64,000 bases of DNA from Roseovarius atlanticus. Its GTDB lineage: Bacteria; Pseudomonadota; Alphaproteobacteria; Rhodobacterales; Rhodobacteraceae. A program made the translations under genes and the position numbers. The stretch covers positions 1 to 64,000 of the forward strand of contig NZ_LAXJ01000029.1 of NCBI RefSeq assembly GCF_001441615.1, read 5' to 3'. This document shows, piece by piece, positions 48,755 through 57,614 of this stretch (position 1 is the first letter of the stretch; every line of letters starts with the position of its first letter). The notes under the pieces were generated by a model. It was not told where the DNA came from and ran no database searches. It saw nothing but the letters and a program-made list of their open reading frames with translations.

Positions 48755-49789
48755 TTACTCAGCGGCAACGGAGGGGCTCTTGTTGCCTCTGCCGTCGACC
48801 GTGTCGAGGTTCAAATCTGTGGTTTGACCCGGGAGGAAGAACTCGGTGATTCCGCGCGCGCCTTCATGGCGGCCTGCCTGAATGATCACGTCGATCGAGC
48901 CCTCAATGTAATCGATCATGTCGGCATAGGTCATCGGCACATCGGTTTTCAGGGCGGCGATGGCGAGGCGGCGAACAGCAAGTTGTGGGGTCTCGGCATG
49001 CAGCGTAGTCAGCGATCCACCGTGGCCGGTGTTGATTGCCTCGAGAAACGTCATCGCCTCGCGCCCGCGGACTTCGCCGAGGACGATCCGGTCGGGTCGC
49101 ATGCGAAGCGTTGAGGCCAAGAGCACATCGGCGCTGCGGGCATCCGTGTCCCGGTCCGCGATCAACGTCACGACATTGGGCTGCTCGGGGCGCAGCTCGG
49201 CCGCCTCCTCGATGGTGATGATCCGCTCTTCGGGCGGGATCAGCGAAAGGATCTTGCGCGCCGCGACTGTCTTGCCGGTCGAGGTGCCGCCCGAAACGAT
49301 CATGTTGAGCTTGTTCTCGACGCAGAAGCGCAGGGCGGCATCGATGTCGCCGGAGGCCACCACATCGCGGAGCGCGGCGTTCCGTTCGCGACGCAGACCC
49401 TCAAGGCTGCGTTCCTTGCCGAAAAGGAATCCGAGTTTGACCTTCTCAAGCGGCAGGGAGGAGAAAAACCTAAGAGAAATCGAGAAACCGCCCTCGACTG
49501 CCGGCGGCTGGATCACCTGCGCGCGGATTGGGCGATCTCGATATAGGATCGAGACCGAGACGATAGGCTTCTTCGTGCTGAGCGTCGTCGAGGCGGCGGA
49601 GGCGATCTGGTTGCCGAGGTCCTTGATCTCGGTTTGGGTCAGCGGCGTGCCGAGGCCCTGCATGAAATGATCGCCCTGGAACTCGCCCCAGACATGCCCG
49701 TCGGGGTTGATGCAGATCTCGATCGTATCGTCGCGCTGCACCGGCGCGCCGAGGCGATCGAGCGAGGCTTCGAGATAGCTTGCCGCCAT
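48755..49789 (-). CDS. virB11: VirB11-type traffic ATPase
   Basis: This 344-residue hexameric ATPase powers pilus assembly and substrate passage. Walker A MIVSGGTSTGKTVAARKIL (about 164-182), the Asp box IITIEEAAELRP, Walker B DRIVLGEVRGREAM and the His box GHGGSLTTLHAETPQLAVRR are complete. ATG 49789 lies 2 bp past the virB10 stop codon region; a longer start at 49849 is in frame but would overlap virB10. Confidence 0.94.
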   Translation of the reverse strand: MAASYLEASLDRLGAPVQRDDTIEICINPDGHVWGEFQGDHFMQGLGTPLTQTEIKDLGNQIASAASTTLSTKKPIVSVSILYRDRPIRAQVIQPPAVEGGFSISLRFFSSLPLEKVKLGFLFGKERSLEGLRRERNAALRDVVASGDIDAALRFCVENKLNMIVSGGTSTGKTVAARKILSLIPPEERIITIEEAAELRPEQPNVVTLIADRDTDARSADVLLASTLRMRPDRIVLGEVRGREAMTFLEAINTGHGGSLTTLHAETPQLAVRRLAIAALKTDVPMTYADMIDYIEGSIDVIIQAGRHEGARGITEFFLPGQTTDLNLDTVDGRGNKSPSVAAE

Positions 49790-49790
49790 G

Positions 49791-51116
49791 TCAGAAGATC
49801 TCCAGGTCACGGTCGACCATGACCGTGATCCGTGTACCCTGATCGACATGTATCACTGGCCGGATCGCCAGATAGTCCTGCATCACGCTTTGCGTGCTAT
49901 CGCGCAGGTCGGTGCCGACATCATTCGCAACATCGGCTGCCGCCTCGCTGTCGATTTGACCCGCTGCAGCCGCAGGCAAGGCACCGATCAAGGAGATCAG
50001 CGCGGCGGAGCCGAAGCGTTGCGCGAAACGGGTGTCGACAAACCCGGTGGTGCCAGTACGGCCGAGTTCGTCTCCACCGAAGGCGCTGATCTGCACGGTC
50101 TGATTATCGGGCAAGATGATCCGGTCCCATGCCACCATGACGCGCGATTGGGCAAGTGCGACATCGGAGCGGTAGCGCCCGATCAGCCGCGCGCCGCGCG
50201 GGATCAGGATACGCGTTCCATCGAAAGAATGGACGTCTTCCGAGACGATGGCGCGGATCGCGCCGGGCAGTGTGCTGTCGAGGGCCGTCTCTGTCACAGC
50301 CTGAATCATGGTGCCTTGAACAACCGTGTTCGATGGGTTCGCGATCACTTCGGCACGTGTCACCTGTGCTGGTTGCGCGCCCGAACGAACAAAGGCTTCA
50401 TCTGCATTCAGACGCGCGGCTTCCAGCGTATTCTCCCTATCCGCACCCGCGCCCATCCCGGAGAACGCGATCATAGGAGACGCGATGCGCTCTGCGCGGG
50501 CCTCAGCTTCGGCTGCGCGCCGCCTTTCGAGTTCGGCCAGCCGCAATTCTTCTTCACTTGGTCCCAATGAGGTCGGCTCTGGTGGTGCAAGCCGTGCAAG
50601 TTCCAAGTCCATGCGGAGCTGATCCAATTCGCGATCCCGCTCGGTCAGCTGACGCTCGAGGGCACGCTGAGCCTCGGCGGATGCTTCATGTAAGTTGGCA
50701 ATTTGCGCCGTCAGGTCTGCAATCGCCTGCTCCGCCCCGCTATCTGCGGCCTCGGCCGGTCTTGCGCGCAGGTCCTCGAGTTCCGCTCTCAATGTCGCAA
50801 GACTTTCCATCAGCGCGAGTTCCGACTCGCTCGGACCTGTGTCCGCAGGCGGGGCTTGGCTGGGCTCTGGGGCAGAAATCGGCGCCAGATCTCCGAATCC
50901 GGGGCCGCTGCTCTGGAACTCCTCCGGCGCGGCGGTCGCCATTGGTGCTTCTGCCGACGGCTGCAGGGCAGCCCATGCCAGACCGCCTGCTGCCGCGATG
51001 CCGACGACTCCAAGGATCGCGGCAAGCGGCGCAGGCCGCTTGTTGGCCTTCGCTTTGCCCGTCGAACCTTCGAGAGCCGCGAGGCGCGCGGCGAGGTCTT
51101 CCGTACCTTCGGTCAT
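49791..51116 (-). CDS. virB10: VirB10-like channel-spanning protein
   Basis: This 441-residue protein crosses the envelope from the inner membrane (one span near residues 32-48, PLAAILGVVGIAAAGGLAWA) to the outer-membrane cap. A Pro/Ala/Glu-rich and coiled-coil region (residues 55-200) precedes the conserved beta barrel: NTVVQGTMIQAVTETALDST, DGTRILIPRGARLIGRYRSD and the C-terminal RITVMVDRDLEIF. ATG 51116 overlaps the virB9 stop as ATGA. Confidence 0.93.
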   Translation of the reverse strand: MTEGTEDLAARLAALEGSTGKAKANKRPAPLAAILGVVGIAAAGGLAWAALQPSAEAPMATAAPEEFQSSGPGFGDLAPISAPEPSQAPPADTGPSESELALMESLATLRAELEDLRARPAEAADSGAEQAIADLTAQIANLHEASAEAQRALERQLTERDRELDQLRMDLELARLAPPEPTSLGPSEEELRLAELERRRAAEAEARAERIASPMIAFSGMGAGADRENTLEAARLNADEAFVRSGAQPAQVTRAEVIANPSNTVVQGTMIQAVTETALDSTLPGAIRAIVSEDVHSFDGTRILIPRGARLIGRYRSDVALAQSRVMVAWDRIILPDNQTVQISAFGGDELGRTGTTGFVDTRFAQRFGSAALISLIGALPAAAAGQIDSEAAADVANDVGTDLRDSTQSVMQDYLAIRPVIHVDQGTRITVMVDRDLEIF

Positions 51117-51814
51117 GATGTGGCCTGTCCTGCGTCCTGGACGCAAATCACCTCTTCGCCAAGGCGAAGGACCCATTGTCGGTTGACGCCGGACACGCGG
51201 ATGACGCCGTCACTCAAGGCCTGGCTGTTCACCGCGCGTTCCCTGCCGTTCGAATATCGGAAGATGGCGGGCACCGGCGCATTCCGTGCGAACCGGAAAT
51301 ACGTGAAGGTACCATCATCCCAGATGGCCGTCGGCGTGAACTCTTCTCGGGCGCTGACCGCATAGTTCGCGTTCGGCGCATCGGCCGCAACCGCCCTGGT
51401 GGGTTGCACGCGGTTTTCAGGATAGCGGAACTGCACGACATAATGCGGCGTCTCCCGGGCTTCGACGACATGGAAGTAGTAGGAGCGGCGGTTGGTGTAG
51501 ACGGTGATGTTGGTGGCGACGCCAGATGCTGTCGGCTTGATGGCGAAGGCACGGCCACCCGGGACACCGTCGAATTGAAACCCGACCGTATCGCCGGCGA
51601 TGATCGAGCGGATGGTTTCACCCTCACCGAATTCGACTGTGGTGACGCGGGTCAGAGTCGTGACGACACGGTAAACCTGGCCTTCAGTCCAGGTCGCTAC
51701 GCGCACGCGGTTGTCATGAGAACCTGGGCGGGGCGTGGTCTCGGCCAAGGCAGTCGATCCCGCGAACGTGAGAAAACTGGCGGCCAACAAGGTAAAGATT
51801 GGAGTGCTAGTCAT
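51113..51814 (-). CDS. virB9: VirB9-like outer-membrane complex protein
   Basis: This 233-residue secreted protein forms the outer-membrane core with VirB10 and the lipoprotein. It has a signal peptide (MTSTPIFTLLAASFLTFAGS), then VYRVVTTLTRVTTVEFGEGE, TNITVYTNRRSYYFHVVE and the typical C-terminal block TPTAIWDDGTFTYFRFARNA with NRQWVLRLGEEVICV. It overlaps virB8 and virB10 by 4 bp each. Confidence 0.92.
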   Translation of the reverse strand: MTSTPIFTLLAASFLTFAGSTALAETTPRPGSHDNRVRVATWTEGQVYRVVTTLTRVTTVEFGEGETIRSIIAGDTVGFQFDGVPGGRAFAIKPTASGVATNITVYTNRRSYYFHVVEARETPHYVVQFRYPENRVQPTRAVAADAPNANYAVSAREEFTPTAIWDDGTFTYFRFARNAPVPAIFRYSNGRERAVNSQALSDGVIRVSGVNRQWVLRLGEEVICVQDAGQATS

Positions 51815-52476
51815 TCGGAACGGTCCGATCGGATGGCATATTGGGTGACGGTGAAACCGAAAGGGTTTTGCCAGACATCGTCGATCGCGCGGGTCCGCTC
51901 GGGCTGGAATTCGAACATCAACGTGGCAGTGAACGATCCATCCTGTACCCCCTGCGGGCTTGTCAGGCGCTTTCTGAGCCGCACCTGGGCGCGGTTCTCG
52001 CCAATAAGGGTGATCGATGCGATCTCAACGGCCATCTCGGCCGCAGCCCCGTATCGCGTCGGCGGATAGTTCTCCTGACCCGATGTCCACATCGCGCGCA
52101 TGCTGGCCTCGGCCGACCCGGAAGACTGCGCCAGGACACGGCGGACACGAAGATCGTTGTCGAGCTGGTTGTAGGTCTCGCGGTCGAGAATGTAGCGGTA
52201 GATTTGCGCTTCGATCACGGCAGGGCGTTCGGCGAGCGACACGGTTTCAACCGTGGCATTGGGGAGCGCCATCCCGGTCGCGGGATCGTAGGGGACAACC
52301 ACGGGAGGCGGCGTCTCGACCATCAGCGCGACAGCCGCAGCTGTCAAACAGCCGAATACACCAAAGCCTGCTCCAGAAAGGCCGATCATCCGCCAAAGCT
52401 GTTCCCGGCGCAGGGCACCGTAGACAAGTTCCTCTTCCACGAGTTCGCGCGCAGTCATCACCCCTGCCCTACTCAT
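51811..52476 (-). CDS. virB8: VirB8-like assembly protein
   Basis: This 221-residue inner-membrane protein has a short cytoplasmic N-terminus, one span (residues 32-53, GLSGAGFGVFGCLTAAAVAL) and a periplasmic domain with the VirB8 pattern ETYNQLDNDLRVRRVLAQSS, ASITLIGENRAQVRLRKRL and TATLMFEFQPERTRAIDDVW followed by NPFGFTVTQYAI. The start overlaps the virB5 stop as ATGA; ATG 52458 is an alternative. Confidence 0.9.
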   Translation of the reverse strand: MSRAGVMTARELVEEELVYGALRREQLWRMIGLSGAGFGVFGCLTAAAVALMVETPPPVVVPYDPATGMALPNATVETVSLAERPAVIEAQIYRYILDRETYNQLDNDLRVRRVLAQSSGSAEASMRAMWTSGQENYPPTRYGAAAEMAVEIASITLIGENRAQVRLRKRLTSPQGVQDGSFTATLMFEFQPERTRAIDDVWQNPFGFTVTQYAIRSDRSE

Positions 52477-53270
52477 GGCTCAAGGTCCGGCAAGGTGAAG
52501 TCCATGTAGCGGCGTTCTTCGGCAACGGTGGCGGCGTCAACCACGCCTGCATTGCCTGCGCCTAGGGTTTGAATCGCTTCCAGCTCCCACATCCGGGTCA
52601 TAGCGATGGCGAGTTCCGCCGTGACGCGGGTGTTGTGATCCATCGAGGCTTTGAGATCCTCCATGTCCGGGATCATCTCGACCAGACGTTCCACCCGTTC
52701 GAGAGACTGTTCCGCCTCTGCGTGGCTGTTCTGCGCCGCCGCCGACATCACAGCACCTGTGGTTGCCCGCGTGGCCACGCCTTCGGCGCCCGGATTGCCG
52801 CTGGTGGCGATCTCGCGGAGTGAATCCTCGTCGAACCCGGCGCTTGCCAGCGCCTGTTCCATCTGCGTGCGCATGGGCCCGGCATTGGGCCCGATGAGCG
52901 CGCTCCAATCGCCCGCCTGGATGCCTCGGATCAGGCCGGGGATGTCTTCGAAGTTGGCCTCAAGCAAGGTGTCGAGGTCCCCGCCCATGGCAAGCCCGAG
53001 GATGCTGCGCGGCCCGGTGAGCGAGGCATACATCTCGTTCAGCTGATCGAGCTGGCTTTGCAGCATGTCCAGTTGCTCCAACGCATTGTCCAGAAGATCG
53101 GTCTGGATCCCGAAATCCTGCAGCATCTGTTGAAGCTGGCGGATTTCCTGAGCAATGTTCTGAGTGTCCACCGTGGGCACACCCTGTGCCGCGACAGGTC
53201 CGGTGACATTGAGGGTGAGCGCGAGAGCAATGCTACCGGCGAAAAGGGAACGGGGCAGGCGCAGGTTCAA
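52473..53270 (-). CDS. virB5: VirB5-like pilus-tip protein
   Basis: This 265-residue secreted, helical protein has a signal peptide ending ...GPVAAQG. Heptad-like IRQLQQMLQDFGIQTDLLDN and LEQLDMLQSQLDQLNEMY follow, with the pilus-adhesin type helix-rich remainder. Its C-terminus (MEDLKASMDHNTRVTAELAI ... AEERRYMDFTLPDL) closely matches that of the lytic transglycosylase encoded just upstream, so the two genes share a common origin in part. Confidence 0.85.
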   Translation of the reverse strand: MNLRLPRSLFAGSIALALTLNVTGPVAAQGVPTVDTQNIAQEIRQLQQMLQDFGIQTDLLDNALEQLDMLQSQLDQLNEMYASLTGPRSILGLAMGGDLDTLLEANFEDIPGLIRGIQAGDWSALIGPNAGPMRTQMEQALASAGFDEDSLREIATSGNPGAEGVATRATTGAVMSAAAQNSHAEAEQSLERVERLVEMIPDMEDLKASMDHNTRVTAELAIAMTRMWELEAIQTLGAGNAGVVDAATVAEERRYMDFTLPDLEP

Positions 53271-54421
53271 CGCAAATCCTCCTGACTGAAATCCATGAAT
53301 TGCCGCTCGGCAGCCTGGGCCGCCGCCAAGGCGATCTGCTCGGCACTGAGTGGCTCGGTTCGGGCGGCCTTGATCCGGGTCCGGATTGCGACCAGCCGGG
53401 CCAGTTCGGCCCGGGCATAGGTGTTGAGCGCGATGGCCTCGTGCAGATCCTCGGTCTCACCAATGCGGGTGATGATGTCCTGAACCCGCAGGGCGGCGGC
53501 ACGGACCGAGACCAGCGAAAAGTCGCCATAGACCCCTGCGCCGTGGGCCGAGAGGCTGAAACTCGCGTTGGCGAGGAGCACAGGGTCGATGGTGCCGAGC
53601 GCATCGATGCCGCCTACGGCCGCGAGGTAGCTGTTGTACTGCTGCGGGATCACCAGGACATAATGCTGGGTTTCCGCGAATGGTGGCACACCGCCATAAT
53701 CCTGCACATTGCCCGGCCCGGCGTTATAGGCGGCGAGCGCATGGATAATGTTGCCATCGAACATGTTCAGCATTTGTGCGAGGTATCGCGCACCGCCGGT
53801 GACCTGCAGATAGGGATCGTCGTAATAGGCCGGGTAGATCCCGAGATCGCCCGCGGTACCGGGCATGATTTGGGTAAGTCCGAAGGCCCCCACGGGCGAG
53901 CGTGCCCCGATCTGGAAACGGCTTTCCTGCCATATCAGCGCCTGCAAGAGACAGCGCCATTGCACGAGCGAAAGACCTGCGCGGCCGACCCCGGACAGAC
54001 TATGGGTGTCGCGTGCTGCGCGGATGATCAGCTCCTCGATCCCCTCCCGGGCATCGCCGAACATCCGCGCTGCCGCTGGGTTGGTGTCCTCGGGCGCATA
54101 AAGACTGGCGGCCGCGCTTTCGACGTCGTCTACCGCCTCGAGCCCCGCCACGGTTCCGGCCACGTCTCCAGCGCCAAGCGACATGGCATCCATCAGCCCT
54201 TCGAGGGAGGCGAGTTGCTGGCGCTCGATTTCGGCCAGTTCCTCCTCGCGGCTTAGCCGGTCCTGCTGCAGTGCCAGGTCCCGATCGGTCTGCTCAAGGA
54301 TGGCCTGCCGCTCTGCGAAGAGGCGCAGATCGAAGGTCGGCACGCCTTGGGCGACCGCTGGCCCCAGTGTGGGACCTGCCAGTGCAAAGCCGATCATCGA
54401 GAGAGGAAGCCAGGTCCGCAT
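53267..54421 (-). CDS. VirB5-like protein with an inserted lytic transglycosylase domain
   Basis: This 384-residue secreted protein has a signal peptide ending ...GPAVAQG followed by VPTFD, just like VirB5 (AAQGVPTVD). A coiled-coil N-terminal part leads into a lytic transglycosylase (SLT) domain: LIWQESRFQIGARSPVGAFG-LTQIMPGTAGDL with the catalytic Glu, ARYLAQMLNMFDGNIIHALA and AYNAGPGNVQDYGG. The C-terminus (ETEDLHEAIALNTYARAELA ... AAERQFMDFSQEDL) matches the VirB5 C-terminus. It likely opens the cell wall while built into the pilus or channel base. A longer start at 54580 runs into the lipoprotein gene and was rejected. Confidence 0.82.
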   Translation of the reverse strand: MRTWLPLSMIGFALAGPTLGPAVAQGVPTFDLRLFAERQAILEQTDRDLALQQDRLSREEELAEIERQQLASLEGLMDAMSLGAGDVAGTVAGLEAVDDVESAAASLYAPEDTNPAAARMFGDAREGIEELIIRAARDTHSLSGVGRAGLSLVQWRCLLQALIWQESRFQIGARSPVGAFGLTQIMPGTAGDLGIYPAYYDDPYLQVTGGARYLAQMLNMFDGNIIHALAAYNAGPGNVQDYGGVPPFAETQHYVLVIPQQYNSYLAAVGGIDALGTIDPVLLANASFSLSAHGAGVYGDFSLVSVRAAALRVQDIITRIGETEDLHEAIALNTYARAELARLVAIRTRIKAARTEPLSAEQIALAAAQAAERQFMDFSQEDLR

Positions 54422-54425
54422 TGGC

Positions 54426-54641
54426 TCAGCCGCCCGCCCCCAAGAGGACGAAATCGCAGGCCGTGTCGCGCCGCGTGACCTCCGCCCCCATGGTCGAGAT
54501 CGTGGCGGTGGCGGTTCCTGCCTGCGCAGGTGCCTCGCGAAAATTGAAGCAGTTGGCTTGCGGGGGGTTATACTGCGCACAGGCTGTCAGGGTCAGGCCG
54601 AGCCCGAGCAGCACGACGCTGCGAATGATGGTACGGGTCAT
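54426..54641 (-). CDS. small lipoprotein, VirB7-like
   Basis: This 71-residue protein has a lipoprotein signal peptide with lipobox LTAC (lipid-attached Cys21). The mature part has two further Cys (NCFNF, TACDF) and a Thr/Ala-rich middle. Size and operon position fit VirB7, the lipoprotein that anchors VirB9, but the sequence is too short for certainty. It overlaps the virB4 end by 4 bp. Confidence 0.72.
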   Translation of the reverse strand: MTRTIIRSVVLLGLGLTLTACAQYNPPQANCFNFREAPAQAGTATATISTMGAEVTRRDTACDFVLLGAGG

Positions 54642-57022
54642 GTCACTCTCCAGAAATCAGGACGTTCGCGATAATCGGCGCCGACAAGCGCTTCGCCCTT
54701 CTCCATTCCGCCAAGGATGGTCACGAGCGGGCCGAGCGCGCTGAGATCGGCATCGATCACGACGGAACCACGGTCGTCGCGTACAAGCGCGAGCCGCGAG
54801 GCCGAGCCGACGCCCAGAAGCACGTCGAGCTCTTTCTCGGTCAGGCCGAGCATCGCGTAGTCAGCGGCGGAAGCACGAATGTTGGGCAAGAGCACCTGGG
54901 TTGGCACAGCTTCCACGATGGTCTTGCCGGTGCGCGTGCGCTCGAGCTGGCTGGCATATTGCGTCATCATCACGACGACGGCGTTCTGCTTGCGGGCGGT
55001 CACCAGCCAGTTGCTGAGTCGCTCCGCGAAGTAGGCGTTGTCGAGGGCTTTCCATGCCTCGTCGATGACGATGATGGTGGGCTTGCGGTCCTCGATCACC
55101 CGCTCAACCCGGCGGAAGAGGTAGGACAGGACCGCCATGCGTTCCCGCTCGCTCTCGGAATCGAGGATGCCGGTGAGGTCAAAGCCCGCGACGTCTCCAT
55201 CGATGCTGAAACTGTCCTCGGCATTGGCCCCGAAGATCCAGCCGTAGCGACCCTCGGCCGTCCATTCCTGCATACGCTCGAAGAGATCGCCCTCGTCATC
55301 GGTCGAGACCAGCAGCGAGGCGAAATCCGACCAGTTACGTAGGCCCGCATGTCCTGCGCTGGCGTTCTGGCGCACGACTTCCTGCAATCGGTTGGTCTGA
55401 ACCGGGGTCAGCGGTCGATCGCGCCGCTCCAGGAGGCTCGCGAGCCAATCAGCAAGCCATGCCTGGCCCCGCACGTCGATCTCGGTCTGGAGCGGATTGA
55501 GGCCCGTGGGGCGCCCCGCCCGCACGGTCGAATAGCTGCCGCCGAGCGCGCGGACGGCCATCTCCATCCCCGCGCGATAGTCGAATACGAAGACCCGCGC
55601 ACCTGCCCGCCGTGCCATGGTCATCAGGAAAGCCGCCAGGACGGATTTGCCGGAGCCGGGACGGCCGAGGATCAGCGTGTGGCCTCCCGTGGGCTCGCGA
55701 TCCGGCGCGCCCTGTTCGTGGAAGTTGAAGCGAAAACCACTGCGCTCGGGTGTCGGAAAGAGCGTGATCGGCACGCCCCAGGGGACTTCCCGCCCTGTCT
55801 TTCCGAGCGGGGTGCGGTGGAAGGTAGCGAGATCGGCGAAGTTGTGGTTCGTGATTGCGGCCTTGCGGCTGCGCGCCCCTGTGTTCCCGGGATGCTGCGC
55901 CATGAAATGCGCCCGCGCCCCGAAGGCTTCCGAGATCAGGTTGATCCCGGAGGTGGCGGAGATGTTGCGGATTTCGGCCGCGATATCGTCAAGCGCCGTC
56001 TGGGTGCGGGCATAGACGGCCACGGTCATGTGGTGCTCGCCGAAGATCAGGCGTTTGGATTCCAGATCGTCCTGCGCGAGTTCCAGTTCCTGGGCGAGAC
56101 TGACGGCTCCGTCATTGGCGGCCTGCATTAGCCGCAGCTGCCGCTTGATCCGGCCCGCCATGATGTTGGCGTTGATCGGCACAAAAGAGTGCGTGACCAC
56201 CATGTCGACGGGCAGATTCAACTCGTCGAGCATCAGGCTATCGGTCTTGGCCGGGTAGTTCTTCACCGCAAAGATCGCCCCGAGCTTGTCGCCGACGGCA
56301 CCGTCCGAGAGTGCGATGGTCGTGCCGCGGAAGGTGACGCGCGTATTGGCTACGTCCTCGGCGATCACACCGATGCGCGACCGGGGGAAGAGCGGGTGCT
56401 CCTCGCCCGTGTTGAGTGAACCGAGGAAGCCCAGAAGCTCGCCGGTGATTGCGGTCAGCAGGCGGGGCTTCAGCTCATCGAAGGAGGACAGCAGAAACCC
56501 CACAACCTCGTCGAGCTTGCGCAAGCGGCGGTTGGTGTCGGCCGCATGTCGCGAGCGAGACGCCCCAAGCCCGAACGGCAAGCGGCTGCCGGTCTCAGGT
56601 CGCTTCAGCACGGTCAGGGTCAGCGTCTTGTCGCGCAAGCCCGCGCGGCCGAGATGCGCGTGCCATCGTTTGTCGAGGGCGGCAGCAAACCCCTCGCCCG
56701 GAATGGGCGGCAGGGTCACATCGACCGCTTTCGAGACCTTGTGCAGGTAGAAGGAGAACTCCGTCCCCACCTGCGCGACGATGCCAGCCAGCAACCCTCC
56801 GATCCGGTCGAGATGCCCGTCCTCGCTCGTGGTGCTGTTCACCCCCTCGAGGCGGATGCACTGCATCAGTTCGTTGCCGCGTGTCCGGATCGTTCGGTCG
56901 TTCACGAGGCTCACATAAGGCAGCATCATTGAGAGCCGCTTCTCGCCCTTGACCCATGCGGGTAGCGCGGTCAGCGGATCGATGGCGTTCTCAACCTCAT
57001 CGGCAATTCCATCACGGGGCAT
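54638..57022 (-). CDS. virB4: VirB4-type ATPase
   Basis: This 794-residue ATPase is the largest channel component. The N-terminal half is the VirB4 domain (FSFYLHKVSKAVDVTLPPIP; AKTDSLMLDELNLPVDMVV), and the C-terminal half holds Walker A ILGRPGSGKSVLAAFLMTMA (453-460), Walker B TIIVIDEAWKALDNAYFAER and TARKQNAVVVMMTQYASQLE. The gene overlaps virB3 by 11 bp and the lipoprotein gene by 4 bp. Confidence 0.95.
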   Translation of the reverse strand: MPRDGIADEVENAIDPLTALPAWVKGEKRLSMMLPYVSLVNDRTIRTRGNELMQCIRLEGVNSTTSEDGHLDRIGGLLAGIVAQVGTEFSFYLHKVSKAVDVTLPPIPGEGFAAALDKRWHAHLGRAGLRDKTLTLTVLKRPETGSRLPFGLGASRSRHAADTNRRLRKLDEVVGFLLSSFDELKPRLLTAITGELLGFLGSLNTGEEHPLFPRSRIGVIAEDVANTRVTFRGTTIALSDGAVGDKLGAIFAVKNYPAKTDSLMLDELNLPVDMVVTHSFVPINANIMAGRIKRQLRLMQAANDGAVSLAQELELAQDDLESKRLIFGEHHMTVAVYARTQTALDDIAAEIRNISATSGINLISEAFGARAHFMAQHPGNTGARSRKAAITNHNFADLATFHRTPLGKTGREVPWGVPITLFPTPERSGFRFNFHEQGAPDREPTGGHTLILGRPGSGKSVLAAFLMTMARRAGARVFVFDYRAGMEMAVRALGGSYSTVRAGRPTGLNPLQTEIDVRGQAWLADWLASLLERRDRPLTPVQTNRLQEVVRQNASAGHAGLRNWSDFASLLVSTDDEGDLFERMQEWTAEGRYGWIFGANAEDSFSIDGDVAGFDLTGILDSESERERMAVLSYLFRRVERVIEDRKPTIIVIDEAWKALDNAYFAERLSNWLVTARKQNAVVVMMTQYASQLERTRTGKTIVEAVPTQVLLPNIRASAADYAMLGLTEKELDVLLGVGSASRLALVRDDRGSVVIDADLSALGPLVTILGGMEKGEALVGADYRERPDFWRVT

Positions 57023-57290
57023 AGCTGTCGCCTCCGTGCAGTTTGCGGTTCGCCGTGGGCGGGGTTTCCTGCAGGGTGATCACCAGGACATCGAGGAAGT
57101 TCGGATCCCAGTCTGCGGCTTTCCAAAGCGCCGGCCAGGCCAGCCCCGCGAAGACGGCCACCACCCAGCTCTGCACCCAGAGGAACAGAAGCGTCGAGCC
57201 GAAGAGCCAGACCATGGCGTACATGATCGGCAGGCCCATCAGCTTCGGTGGCCGTAAGAGGCCGATGAACACACGCGACGTCTCAGCCAT
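57012..57290 (-). CDS. virB3: VirB3-like membrane protein
   Basis: This 92-residue protein has the typical VirB3 layout: basic start (MAETSRVFIGLLRPPKLMGL), then two hydrophobic spans (IMYAMVWLFGSTLLFLWVQS, VVAVFAGLAWPALWKAADWD) and a short acidic C-terminus. It lies between virB2 and virB4 and helps insert the pilin. Confidence 0.9.
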   Translation of the reverse strand: MAETSRVFIGLLRPPKLMGLPIMYAMVWLFGSTLLFLWVQSWVVAVFAGLAWPALWKAADWDPNFLDVLVITLQETPPTANRKLHGGDSYAP

Positions 57291-57299
57291 GGCCCGGCC

Positions 57300-57614
57300 T
57301 CAGGTGGTCCAGATGGCGGCAACGATGGTCGGGGCGGCAGCGATGCCTGCGATCGCCACAACCACCCAGAGCGCTTGCCGGAAGTCCAAGATTCCGAACA
57401 GCCAGGAGAGGAAGACGCCGATCAGTGCGAGCGTGCCAATCACGATCCCCAAGGGACCGGTTATCGCATCGACAATGCCTTGAAGCAGGGTCTGTACCGG
57501 CGAGAGGTCGATGCTCTGTGCAAGCGCTGGACCCGCCAGCACGATAAGAGCCGTCGCGCCGAGTGTGACGATCGCCCGCGTGCGGAGCACGCTTTGACGT
57601 TTCCTCGATGTCAT
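57300..57614 (-). CDS. virB2: VirB2-like pilin precursor
   Basis: This 104-residue protein has a long signal peptide ending at VLAGPALAQ, then a mature pilin of about 70 residues with two hydrophobic segments (VDAITGPLGIVIGTLALIGV; ALWVVVAIAGIAAAPTIVAA) around a short FGILDFRQ loop. Proteins of this layout are processed into the transfer pilus. It overlaps virB1 by 4 bp. Confidence 0.92.
   Translation of the reverse strand: MTSRKRQSVLRTRAIVTLGATALIVLAGPALAQSIDLSPVQTLLQGIVDAITGPLGIVIGTLALIGVFLSWLFGILDFRQALWVVVAIAGIAAAPTIVAAIWTT

Noticed and set aside
53300..54256. 318-codon plus-strand frame inside the virB region
   Set aside because: Shadow of the transglycosylase gene, which has signal peptide and SLT motifs.
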